From Candidatus Melainabacteria bacterium GWF2_37_15 (GTDB taxonomy: Bacteria > Cyanobacteriota > Vampirovibrionia > Gastranaerophilales > UBA9971), in the NCBI GenBank assembly GCA_001784565.1, contig MFRL01000018.1, forward strand, positions 1 through 35,557: DNA of 35,557 nucleotides, given 5' to 3'. Position numbers and translations under genes: made by a program. Below are positions 1 to 6,463 of this stretch, piece after piece (position 1 is the first letter of the stretch; each line of letters opens with the position of its first letter). Below the pieces are notes generated by a model that made no database searches, was not told the DNA's origin, and saw nothing but the letters and a program-made list of their open reading frames with translations.

Positions 1-378
1 TAACTTAACAATAATATTTTTACACATGTATTAATTCTTTTCTTGGATCAGTAGCGTTCAAAGAAAGAAAATGAACAAGAACAAAAAAACTCCGATGGAA
101 AGCCTTAAAACTTGAATACCCCCAAAACCCTCACAAACCATGCTATAATAATCATATAAACACCCCTGACAACAATTTTCGATAAACCAAAATTTACATC
201 TAAAATAAAAAAATTTTTCATTAAAAAGTGTCCGATTTCGTCCGATTTATACATGGCAAAATCGCTAAAATGTATGCCCAGCAAGGCTTTTGGGTTATTT
301 CTGAAAAATCAAAACATCGGACAGTATCGGACACTATGCCCTACTGCCAAATATTGGTAATAATGCTAAACTTGTTAC
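1..378. other. Intergenic region upstream of cdd
   Basis: This AT-rich stretch holds no convincing gene. A TATAAT hexamer lies at 144-149 but has no recognisable -35 at the right distance. The only structured part is an inverted repeat at 228-334, listed separately. The left edge shows no tRNA or end of a recognisable gene. Confidence 0.6.
228..334. repeat. Inverted repeat with four GTCCGAT/ATCGGAC copies
   Basis: A 19-nt arm at 228-246 (two GTCCGAT copies separated by three bases) is repeated in inverse orientation at 316-334 (two ATCGGAC copies), with mismatches only in the middle three bases. The arms enclose 69 nt containing a small ATACAT/ATGTAT inverted repeat. The outer ends are GTGTCCG...CGGACAC. 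No obvious target-site duplication flanks it. It could be a paired operator, a recombination site or a small non-autonomous element; position 45 nt upstream of cdd allows a regulatory role. Confidence 0.5.
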
Positions 379-816
379 ATGAATAAAGACCCGATTCATC
401 TTCTTGAATTAGCCAGTGAGGCTGCAAAAAAGGCTTATGCCCCGTATTCAAAATTCAGGGTTGGGGCATGTGCTTTATATGAAGATGGAAGTGTTTATAC
501 AGGCTGTAATGTTGAAAATGTAAGTTACGGTCTAACAATTTGTGCTGAAAGAAGCGCAATATCAGCAGCAGTAGCAAATGGAGAGCATGGCGGGTTGGTT
601 GCTATTGCAATATTTAGCCCGGATTCTGAACTTTGTTTTCCCTGCGGGGCATGCAGGCAGTGGATAATAGAGTTTTCAGATAATGCTAAAATTATTGTGC
701 AGGATAAAACAGGCAAGCCTGTTGAGGTTTCAATTAAGGAGTTACTTCCTAATGCAGAATTTATGCAGAATGTGCGGCAGGTGCTGCAGGTCAATAACAA
801 CGAGTTACACCCTTGA
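379..816 (+). CDS. cdd: Cytidine deaminase
   Basis: A 145-residue homotetrameric-type cytidine deaminase, which hydrolyses cytidine and deoxycytidine to uridine and deoxyuridine in pyrimidine salvage in the cytoplasm. The zinc and catalytic signature is intact: C55-A-E57 (zinc ligand and proton-shuttling glutamate) and P88-C-G-A-C92 (two further cysteine ligands). The early APYSKFRVGA segment and the GCNVEN motif are also typical. Length is close to the usual 130-140 residues, with a tail of about 20 residues after ELLPNA. There is no clear Shine-Dalgarno before the ATG, as in several genes here. The 3' end overlaps the next gene by 65 nt in another frame, and the extra tail residues come from that overlap. 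Identification is firm. Confidence 0.95.
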   Translation: MNKDPIHLLELASEAAKKAYAPYSKFRVGACALYEDGSVYTGCNVENVSYGLTICAERSAISAAVANGEHGGLVAIAIFSPDSELCFPCGACRQWIIEFSDNAKIIVQDKTGKPVEVSIKELLPNAEFMQNVRQVLQVNNNELHP

Positions 817-1297
817 AGAACTAAAAAAAATGACTCAGGAAGGTTCTGAGCAAGCAAGGGTTTTTATAGATATATTTAAACCTTACGCCAGTATAGAAGA
901 AGCCAGAAAGGTTGTGCCGGATCAGGTTGATCAGGTTTTGGAGGAATTGAAGCAAACAGAAGACTTTGATATTAACAATGTTACTTTTTATTATTGCCCT
1001 CATATAACAGAAGAAAACAAATGCGGGATTTATGAACAGCGGCCTGAATGCTGCAGTCGGGCTCCCGGTGGCCCCTGGTCGTGTATGCCGCCCGGGTGTG
1101 GTTTTGAGGGGTGGCAGTTTGAAGAAAGAGAAAAAACAAAAAAGAAAGTCAGGAAATTAAAGGAATATCTTATTACCGCTGAAGCAATAGCTGAAAATGG
1201 CATGGTTGCAGGGAAAGATATGAGTGTCGAAGAGCTTAGAAAGCTAGTGCATGAGAAAATTAAGCCATGGGAGAAGTATGGGGCTTTGTACTGGTAA
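752..1297 (+). CDS. YkgJ-family cysteine cluster protein
   Basis: A 181-residue protein of the YkgJ/CxxCxxCC (UPF0153-like) family, thought to bind a metal or iron-sulfur cluster; its reaction is unknown. The N-terminal signature is C5-xx-C8-xx-C11-C12, followed by C82, C91, the pair C100-C101, C111 and C116 around a GGPWSC segment, a typical second cysteine cluster. The open frame extends upstream to 683, but the ATG at 752 is chosen because AAGGAG lies at 735-740 and the cysteine motif follows at once. The start lies inside cdd, with 65 nt of overlap, which suggests translational coupling. The C-terminal third is charged and helical. Confidence 0.85.
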   Translation: MQNLCRMCGRCCRSITTSYTLEELKKMTQEGSEQARVFIDIFKPYASIEEARKVVPDQVDQVLEELKQTEDFDINNVTFYYCPHITEENKCGIYEQRPECCSRAPGGPWSCMPPGCGFEGWQFEEREKTKKKVRKLKEYLITAEAIAENGMVAGKDMSVEELRKLVHEKIKPWEKYGALYW

Positions 1298-1347
1298 AGG
1301 CTATTTTATTTGCTTATACAGATTTGCAATCAATGCATAATTTGCCA

Positions 1348-1506
1348 GCGGCGTTGTAGGCATTAATTTTTATATTTCCATGTTGCCCTTGGCGTTAAAA
1401 AGATTTTTATAGGGGGGATTGACCGCGTAGCGGTCAATCCCCCCTATAAAGTGACCTAATGCGTCAAGGATAACCTAGAATGAAAACAAGAAATGTGTAT
1501 TGCGCC
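1348..1506. repeat. Dispersed repeat, copy A
   Basis: The ends (GCGGCGTTGT on the left; a GTCAAGG block and AATGTGT then GCGCC on the right) match the copy at 8364-8487 in the same order and orientation, with a long hairpin in the middle of each. The copy is degenerate. The ends form a weak inverted repeat (GCGGCG / GCGCC), so a miniature transposable-type element is possible. Confidence 0.55.
1406..1450. repeat. Perfect 21-bp hairpin, loop GTA
   Basis: Arms 1406-1426 and 1430-1450 are exactly complementary, with a 3-nt loop. The 5' arm starts TTTATAGGGGGG and the 3' arm ends in ATAAA, so T's precede and A's follow the stem. This is the reverse of an intrinsic terminator. It sits within dispersed repeat copy A. 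Confidence 0.85.
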
Positions 1507-1556
1507 TGCTTTTAAAAAAGTTATATATTGAAAGCATTTTCGTATAAAATAGGAAA

Positions 1557-2258
1557 ATGATTAACAAAGTTTTAATTGTGGATGATGACCCTGAAATAAT
1601 GGAATGGCTCTCAACTGACCTGAAGTTGAGCGGTTTTCAAACAGATTCCGCATCTGATGGCATTGAGGGTTTGCAAAAGTCCCAGAATGGGAATTATGAC
1701 GTAATTATCCTTGATGTAATGATGCCGAAAATGGACGGGTTTGAGGTTTGTAAAAACTTAAGAAAATCAGTTAAGACAAAGGATACACCCATAATTTTAT
1801 TAACAGCAAAAGGAACCCTTGAAGATAAGGTTATTGGTTTTGGCGCAGGAGCTGATGATTATTTAGTTAAACCGTTTGATATTCAGGAATTGCTGGTAAG
1901 GATGCGTGCTCTTATGCGCAGAACCGGTTATGTTAAGCCATCGAATGAAGAAGTCCTTGAAAGCGGTGATTTAAAGCTTTATCCGGACTCGCTTGAGGTT
2001 AATGTTGAGAATAAATTAATAAAGCTTACACCCACGGAATTTGAAATATTATATTGTCTGATGCAGCACATAAACCAGGCAGTTAAGCTCACAACACTTC
2101 TGAACGAGGTATGGGGATATGATTCTGATGAGGATGTAAGGATGGTCAGGGTGCATATTGGGGGTTTAAGGAATAAAATTGAGCCAAACCCAAAATATCC
2201 GAAATACCTTCACACTGTTACAAATGTGGGTTATAAACTTGTTCCCTGGGGGGAATAA
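1557..2258 (+). CDS. OmpR/PhoB-family response regulator (orphan)
   Basis: A 233-residue two-domain transcription regulator. Receiver domain, residues 1-120: acidic pocket D9-D10-D11, phospho-acceptor D53 (ILDVMMPKMDG), T83 and K105 (LVKPFD). Winged-helix DNA-binding domain, about 135-230, with LTPTEFEILY, the recognition-helix region VRVHIGGLRNKI and the GYKLV wing. All residues needed for phosphorylation are present. No histidine kinase is encoded next to it; downstream is only a 58-codon ORF with one membrane segment. The domain sequence resembles cyanobacterial RpaB-like and PhoB-like regulators, but the target genes cannot be inferred. A weak AGGAAA precedes the ATG. Confidence 0.93.
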   Translation: MINKVLIVDDDPEIMEWLSTDLKLSGFQTDSASDGIEGLQKSQNGNYDVIILDVMMPKMDGFEVCKNLRKSVKTKDTPIILLTAKGTLEDKVIGFGAGADDYLVKPFDIQELLVRMRALMRRTGYVKPSNEEVLESGDLKLYPDSLEVNVENKLIKLTPTEFEILYCLMQHINQAVKLTTLLNEVWGYDSDEDVRMVRVHIGGLRNKIEPNPKYPKYLHTVTNVGYKLVPWGE

Positions 2259-2276
2259 AAATTAATAAAATCTGCA

Positions 2277-2453
2277 ATGAATTTTAAATTTCGCGACTTT
2301 AAAATACCCTTTATGACTAAGAAGGAATTTTATCTGGTCGCAGTTATTGTTATTTACATGTATCTTGCATTTATATTTCATATAAACCTGAAAAATTTTA
2401 TCAATTTTCAGAAAAATCCACATGCGGAATATAGTTATAACCTTTTTGAATAA
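2277..2453 (+). CDS. Small single-pass membrane protein (58 aa), uncertain
   Basis: An ORF of 58 codons starting 18 nt after the response regulator stop on the same strand. Its translation begins MNFKFRDFKIPF, then a hydrophobic stretch FYLVAVIVIYMYLAFIF (about residues 18-34), then a polar tail ending NLFE. A basic N-terminus, one membrane helix and a polar tail is a plausible membrane protein layout. It may also be the surviving start of a lost sensor kinase, given that the regulator has no kinase partner. There is no good Shine-Dalgarno, and the ORF is short enough to arise by chance, so the call is tentative. It converges on the minus-strand gene ending at 2466. Confidence 0.4.
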   Translation: MNFKFRDFKIPFMTKKEFYLVAVIVIYMYLAFIFHINLKNFINFQKNPHAEYSYNLFE

Positions 2454-2465
2454 GGTTGTAATAGT

Positions 2466-3053
2466 TTACAGTTTTTCCAGGTACTTAACCTGCAAGTCTT
2501 TTTCCAGAACAATTATAACCTCAAGCCCTGATGGAAGAGCCCTTTCCTGCCCCATAGCTCTTGGCCCGGTCTGTACCAGCTTGACAATAGGCCCTATGTT
2601 TTCAATGTAATGGGGGACTTTTGTGTATTCTGTTCTTTGTGTAACCTGTCCGCCAATAAGATCTGTCGTGCTTTTGTCCCATACTCTGGCGTGTAAAGGA
2701 GTCCGCCACCCGTCAGAAAAAATCAGTTCGTTAATTCCTACTTTGAAATAGCCGTCTCTTCCTTCTTGCGCCTGCTCTAATTCAACAATATTACCCAGAA
2801 AAACAGAGTCCTTAGGTATACACACTGATTTTCCTATAACCACATCAGCTACAAGCACCATGGAAACAGGATCTCCAATTTTATTTATTTTGGAAGAGAT
2901 TGTTTCCTGCAAAATAACTTTAAACATTGTGCCTGAAGGAAACTCTGCTGTTGCTGTATTGGGTTCAACTTCAAAAGAAAACACTGCACAGTTTGCTTTA
3001 GAACTGATTAAAAAAACCATCAGGCATATAATTAAATATTGTATTAATCTCAT
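2466..3053 (-). CDS. Secreted protein of unknown function
   Basis: A 195-residue protein with a clear signal peptide (hydrophobic residues 4-18, likely cleavage after NCA near residue 23). The mature part contains GTMFKVILQETISSKINKIG (40-60), then IPKDSVFLGNIVE (79-91). This is a small beta-rich arrangement seen in several exported proteins in which a 'G-T-x-hydrophobic ... S ... G-D' stretch is followed by an 'iP.gS...G.v' stretch. No enzyme motif is visible. It starts 8 nt after the stop of the upstream minus-strand gene for another small secreted protein, and without its own clear ribosome site, so the two are probably one operon and may act together in the periplasm or at the surface. 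Confidence 0.75.
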   Translation of the reverse strand: MRLIQYLIICLMVFLISSKANCAVFSFEVEPNTATAEFPSGTMFKVILQETISSKINKIGDPVSMVLVADVVIGKSVCIPKDSVFLGNIVELEQAQEGRDGYFKVGINELIFSDGWRTPLHARVWDKSTTDLIGGQVTQRTEYTKVPHYIENIGPIVKLVQTGPRAMGQERALPSGLEVIIVLEKDLQVKYLEKL

Positions 3054-3061
3054 ATTTTGCT

Positions 3062-3664
3062 TTAAAAGCCCGGGGAATGCACGGGTAAACCATTGTATCC
3101 AGGGTTAGAGTATACCATACTTCTTATTTTTTTAGTAGTGTAATTGCCGTTTTGAAAGGTCCTTGCCAGTGTATTTAGCCTGTCTACCAGAGGATATGAG
3201 CCTAATGTAATAGTATTAAGTTTTGAATTTCTTTTTTTCATTTGAATCCATACATCTGCTTCATATCCCCAGGCATATGTCTCCTCTTCTAAGGAGCATT
3301 GTTCGTCCTGATGTACTGATTCATGGCTTAAGAGGCTTGCCAGTGCCTCAGGAGGAGCTGATGCATGTTTGTTATTGATAAAGATATAAAGTTGTTTGCC
3401 GTCTTTCCAACCCAATGCATCAAAGTCTTTATAGTTGGGAGATATTTCAGCAAGATTTCTAAATTTTATTTGCATTGGTCGCCGGGAAACGTTATTGCCA
3501 AGTATTGCAGTTCTGGCCCATTCGGCAGTGGTACCGGACATAAGGTTTATTGCCTGTATTATTTTAGGGTCTTTAGATGCCAGGGAGGAAGAATCAGCAC
3601 AAGAAACCTGATTTTGTAAGAAAAAAACAAAACAAAGTACCGCAAAAAGCTTTAAAATACGCAT
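3062..3664 (-). CDS. Secreted putative zinc metallopeptidase (HExxH)
   Basis: A 200-residue exported protein. The frame is open from a GTG at 3694, but the ATG at 3664 is preferred because a signal peptide (RILKLFAVLCFVFFL, ending near VSCA) follows immediately. In this numbering the motif H114-E-S-V-H118 is a zincin HExxH, followed by E121 and an acidic group E126-E128 then TYAWGYEADVW. A helix with HExxH and a nearby glutamate is what zinc peptidases with a short glutamate linkage show. I cannot assign a MEROPS family. It precedes another small secreted protein by 8 nt, so they are likely co-transcribed. The rest is conserved-looking but unrecognised. Confidence 0.72.
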   Translation of the reverse strand: MRILKLFAVLCFVFFLQNQVSCADSSSLASKDPKIIQAINLMSGTTAEWARTAILGNNVSRRPMQIKFRNLAEISPNYKDFDALGWKDGKQLYIFINNKHASAPPEALASLLSHESVHQDEQCSLEEETYAWGYEADVWIQMKKRNSKLNTITLGSYPLVDRLNTLARTFQNGNYTTKKIRSMVYSNPGYNGLPVHSPGF

Positions 3665-3803
3665 AAATCCACTCTCTTCTAAATTAACTGCCACAGTAGA
3701 TATTCTGGCACATGTTAATTATAATGATCCAGAAAAATATGGAAATCGTTTAATTAATGTAACGATTTTTAGCAATAATTAAAATAAATTGATTTTTATC
3801 TTC

Positions 3804-3872
3804 ATTTGGGGGGCTGCGCGAAGCGCAGCCCCCCAAATATGGGCGGGTGGCCTTTCGGGCCACCCGCCCATA
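3804..3872. repeat. Tandem pair of long perfect hairpins
   Basis: First stem 3804-3819 / 3823-3838 (16 bp, loop GAA). Second stem 3838-3852 / 3858-3872 (15 bp, loop TTTCG). Both 5' arms are G-rich and start with T's; both 3' arms end in A's. They lie between two divergently transcribed genes, where terminators would not be expected. Confidence 0.85.
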
Positions 3873-3926
3873 AAAAATAATATAAATATTTAATCTTTCA
3901 TTGCCGGCTTCTTAATTGTTATTGTA

Positions 3927-3955
3927 TTGACAATGTAGTAACAGAGTAGTACAAT
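3927..3955 (+). promoter_or_regulatory. Consensus promoter of the toxin-antitoxin pair
   Basis: A -35 TTGACA (3927-3932), exactly 17 nt of spacer, then -10 TACAAT (3950-3955). Only six bases separate the -10 from the ATG at 3962, so the predicted transcription start coincides with the start codon and the message should be leaderless. No Shine-Dalgarno could fit. Confidence 0.8.
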
Positions 3956-3961
3956 TTAACT

Positions 3962-4249
3962 ATGGATAAAAATTTCAGAATGTACAAAAAATACAGGGTT
4001 AAAGATATAATTTTCCGATTCAAAATGGATTTAAACCCTGTAACTAATGAAATGGATTACCACATCTGGATTAGACATCTAGTTGAACCTGAAACTGTCA
4101 TCAATGCGTTTTTTAACGTTGATAAAGAACGCTATAATGAAAAACATAAAAGATTTGAAGTATATTCGGAAAAATATAATTTAATTATTTATTATTTTTA
4201 TCTAAAAGAAAAGGAAATCATTATAATATCTGCATTTCAAGGAGTATAA
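3962..4249 (+). CDS. Putative toxin of a type II toxin-antitoxin pair
   Basis: A 95-residue basic protein, unrecognised by itself. It ends with KRFEVYSEKYNLIIYYFYLKE and a hydrophobic strand IIIISAFQ, an alternating strand pattern like small RNase toxins (RelE/BrnT/HigB size range), but I see no diagnostic BrnT or RelE motif. The case rests on context: it is immediately followed, after 2 nt, by a CopG-type antitoxin whose Shine-Dalgarno lies inside the toxin's last codons. Toxin-first order is known for brnTA and higBA. It is driven by a near-consensus promoter that predicts a leaderless mRNA, so the antitoxin, with a proper ribosome site, may be translated better than the toxin. Confidence 0.6.
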   Translation: MDKNFRMYKKYRVKDIIFRFKMDLNPVTNEMDYHIWIRHLVEPETVINAFFNVDKERYNEKHKRFEVYSEKYNLIIYYFYLKEKEIIIISAFQGV

Positions 4250-4251
4250 AA

Positions 4252-4527
4252 ATGAAAAAAATTGATAGAAAAATTAAAATTGATAATTTAGAAATCGAAG
4301 ATTTGGGATTTGAAGAATTATCTGAAGAAGAAGATGAATTAATAACAAAAATGATCGATGAAGCAGAAAAGGAAATCGAATCTAAAACTAAACCCCTGAC
4401 AATAAGAATGCCTTTATCCCAAATTGAACGGTTTAAAAAGATTGCTGCTAAAAAAGGCCTGCCATATCAAACCTATATTAAAAGTATTTTAAAACAGGCA
4501 TTGGACAAAGAAGAAGATATAGCTTAG
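4252..4527 (+). CDS. CopG/BrnA-type antitoxin
   Basis: A 91-residue protein with an acidic N-terminal half (LGFEELSEEEDELI) that probably wraps the toxin, and a C-terminal ribbon-helix-helix: LTIRMPLSQIERFKKIAAKK (about 49-68) then GLPYQTYIKSILKQAL. This matches the CopG antitoxin family often paired with BrnT-like toxins; the ribbon-helix-helix dimer normally binds the operon's own promoter. AAGGAG lies about 8 nt before the ATG, within the toxin gene. Its stop codon TAG (4525-4527) overlaps the stop codon of the convergent gpmI gene (TTA at 4524-4526). Confidence 0.8.
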   Translation: MKKIDRKIKIDNLEIEDLGFEELSEEEDELITKMIDEAEKEIESKTKPLTIRMPLSQIERFKKIAAKKGLPYQTYIKSILKQALDKEEDIA

Positions 4528-6077
4528 TTTTTTACCACGGGTTTCTTAATTATTAAAGAACATCCTGTCATTTCTTCAGGCTTTTCAAGTTCTAAAAGCT
4601 CCAGCACGGTCGGCGCAATATCTGCCAAACATCCTTCCGGTCTTAATGTCACGTTTTCCCCGTCATTAATGAGGATGAAAGGGACAGGGTTGGTCGTATG
4701 TGCAGTAAAAGGCTTGTGGGTGTGCGGGTCTTCCATGCATTCTGCATTTCCATGATCAGATGTCAGAAGCATCACAGCATCGACTTCTTTTACAGTGTCT
4801 ACTATCTTTTTAAGGCATTCATCAAGGAATTCTATTGCCTTAATCGCAGCATCCAGCATTCCGGTGTGGCCAACCATGTCAGGATTGGCAAAATTTACCA
4901 GAATAAATCCATATTCTTGTGATTTAAGTGCTTCAATTACCTTTTCAGTAACTTCAGGTGCACTCATTTCAGGTTGAAGGTCGTATGTTGCCACTTTAGG
5001 TGAAGGTATAAGCACTCGGGTTTCTGTTTTATATGCTTTTTCCACTCCACCATTAAAGAAAAAGGTTACATGCGCGTATTTTTCAGTTTCCGCTGTCCTG
5101 AATTGTTTAATGTTATGCTTATCCAGTACGTCTGCCAGGATATTGGTGAGGTTTTTAGGCGGATATGCAACTGGCAAGCCAAACGTTTCATCATATTCTG
5201 TCATACACACATAATAAAGGTTAGTAAGAACTTTTTTTCTTTCAAAACCTTTAAATTCAGGGCTATTTATAGCTCTAGTGATTTCTCTTGCCCGGTCCGG
5301 TCTGAAATTTATAAATATTATCGCATCGTTGTCTTTTATTCTTGAATTTTTATCATCATTTGTGACACTGGGTAAAACAAATTCATCGCCTTTGTCTTCA
5401 ACTTCATATGAGCTTTTTATTGCTGCATCTGCTGAAGGCAGTGTTTTCCCTTCACCTAAAAGCAGGCAATCATAGGCTTTTTCTACCCTGTCCCATCTCT
5501 GGTCCCTGTCCATAACATAATACCTGCCTATTATAGAAGCGATCTGGGGCAGGTTTTCCTGCTTTAGCTTATTTTCAAGCTGTGCAAGGAATCCATCAGC
5601 GCTTCTTGGCGGGGTGTCCCGGCCATCTAGAAAAGCGTGTATATAAACTTTTTCTAAGCTTTGCTGTTTTGCAAAATCAACGCAGGCAAACAAATGCTCC
5701 ATTGAGCTGTGTACGCCTCCATCGCTTACTAACCCCATAAAATGGAGCGAGGAATTATTTTTCTTTGCATGGTCAGCGGCTTTTAAAAATTGAGGATTTT
5801 TGAAAAAGCTTTTGTTTTTAATAGCAAGGTTTATGGCTGACAAATCCTGGTAAACAATCCTTCCTGCGCCGATATTTAAGTGCCCGACTTCTGAATTGCC
5901 CATCTGGCCTTCCGGCAGGCCCACATGTTCGCCGTGAGCATATATGCAGGTATTTGGATAGTTTTCTTTTAAAGAATTAAAAGTAGGAATATTTGCTGAT
6001 TTGATGGCATTGGTAGGGCAGTTGTCGCCGCATCCCCAGCCGTCGAGTATTGTTAGAAGAATTGTTTTATTTTTCAT
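4524..6077 (-). CDS. gpmI: 2,3-bisphosphoglycerate-independent phosphoglycerate mutase
   Basis: A 517-residue Mn-dependent mutase that interconverts 3- and 2-phosphoglycerate in glycolysis and gluconeogenesis. Seen: metal-binding LDGWG (D12 from the chosen start), the catalytic serine in MGNSEVGHLNIG (S62), the substrate-loop DGRDTPPRSA, and LLTSDHGNAE near the C-terminus with further metal ligands. Length fits the family (about 510). The frame extends to a GTG at 6098, but the ATG at 6077 has GAGG at a good distance and starts the conserved domain. Its 3' end overlaps the antitoxin stop codon, so the two transcripts must overlap. A micro-ORF lies upstream on the same strand. Confidence 0.96.
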   Translation of the reverse strand: MKNKTILLTILDGWGCGDNCPTNAIKSANIPTFNSLKENYPNTCIYAHGEHVGLPEGQMGNSEVGHLNIGAGRIVYQDLSAINLAIKNKSFFKNPQFLKAADHAKKNNSSLHFMGLVSDGGVHSSMEHLFACVDFAKQQSLEKVYIHAFLDGRDTPPRSADGFLAQLENKLKQENLPQIASIIGRYYVMDRDQRWDRVEKAYDCLLLGEGKTLPSADAAIKSSYEVEDKGDEFVLPSVTNDDKNSRIKDNDAIIFINFRPDRAREITRAINSPEFKGFERKKVLTNLYYVCMTEYDETFGLPVAYPPKNLTNILADVLDKHNIKQFRTAETEKYAHVTFFFNGGVEKAYKTETRVLIPSPKVATYDLQPEMSAPEVTEKVIEALKSQEYGFILVNFANPDMVGHTGMLDAAIKAIEFLDECLKKIVDTVKEVDAVMLLTSDHGNAECMEDPHTHKPFTAHTTNPVPFILINDGENVTLRPEGCLADIAPTVLELLELEKPEEMTGCSLIIKKPVVKN

Positions 6078-6148
6078 TGTATGTTGCCTCGTTGTCACTC
6101 TATATATCTTGAATTTTAATGTAAATATGTTATATTAAATATAAGGCA

Positions 6149-6170
6149 GGTGAGAGCTGCAACTCTCACC
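6149..6170. repeat. Small hairpin between the micro-ORF and gpmI
   Basis: Eight-base-pair stem GGTGAGAG / CTCTCACC with loop CTGCAA. It lies just after the micro-ORF stop on the minus strand. No T-run follows on that strand, so it is not a typical intrinsic terminator; it may close the 3' end of the small transcript or lie in the gpmI leader. Confidence 0.6.
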
Positions 6171-6180
6171 ATTCAAAGCC

Positions 6181-6267
6181 CTAATAGAACATTAATAACA
6201 AAATTTTGATTACGAGTAGTATCAATAAGATAACTACTCGTTCTCGCATTTTGATTTTAATTTCCAC
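6181..6267 (-). CDS. Hydrophobic 28-aa microprotein, candidate type I toxin
   Basis: A GTG-initiated ORF of 28 codons: VEIKIK, then MRE, then RVVILLILLVIKILLLMFY, i.e. a short basic N-terminus and one long membrane helix reaching the end. The ribosome site is extraordinary: AGAAAGGAGGTGAT (complement of 6273-6286) matches the whole 3' end of bacterial 16S rRNA over 14 nt, with AGGAGG nine nt before the GTG. Size, composition and a very strong ribosome site resemble type I toxins such as Ibs, Fst or TxpA. Alternatively it is a leader peptide for gpmI, which starts 103 nt downstream. No homologue can be named from sequence alone. Confidence 0.6.
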   Translation of the reverse strand: MEIKIKMRERVVILLILLVIKILLLMFY

Positions 6268-6335
6268 GTTGCATCACCTCCTTTCTCTGGCTATTTCACG
6301 TTTAGAGCGTGTCCAGAGGGGAAATGAAGGGCTTT
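6268..6335 (-). promoter_or_regulatory. Structured leader of the microprotein with hyper-extended Shine-Dalgarno
   Basis: The minus-strand leader contains CTCTGG ... CCAGAG (a six-base stem ending just before AAAGGAGG) enclosing a CACG/CGTG stem. AAAGCCCT (complement of 6328-6335) can pair perfectly with AGGGCTTT around the ORF's stop codon (6175-6182). A fold that joins 5' leader and 3' end is reminiscent of fold-back inhibition in hok mRNA. This is read from base complementarity only. Confidence 0.45.
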
Positions 6336-6463
6336 TTAGCCAAATTGAATTATCAAAGAGCAATTAATTTTTTAAATCATAGCATAATTATTAAACTTCC
6401 TGATAATTAAAATTTTTTTAGCATTGTTAGAATAAATATATGCAAAACATAGGGGAAACAGAA

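Noticed and set aside
1-60. tRNA or attachment site at the left edge
   Set aside because: No cloverleaf and no T-loop GTTCRA motif was found.
3804-3872. GC-rich hairpins taken as intrinsic terminators
   Set aside because: T's precede and A's follow the stems on both strands, opposite to the terminators at 17453 and 31717, and this pair lies between divergent genes.
5070-5345. Plus-strand open frames opposite gpmI
   Set aside because: They lie opposite a strongly conserved enzyme and have no ribosome site or recognisable domain.
6271-6288. Sequence ATCACCTCCTTTCT, identical to the 3' end of 16S rRNA on the plus strand
   Set aside because: No helix 45 or other 16S sequence precedes it; read on the other strand it is the ribosome site of the micro-ORF.
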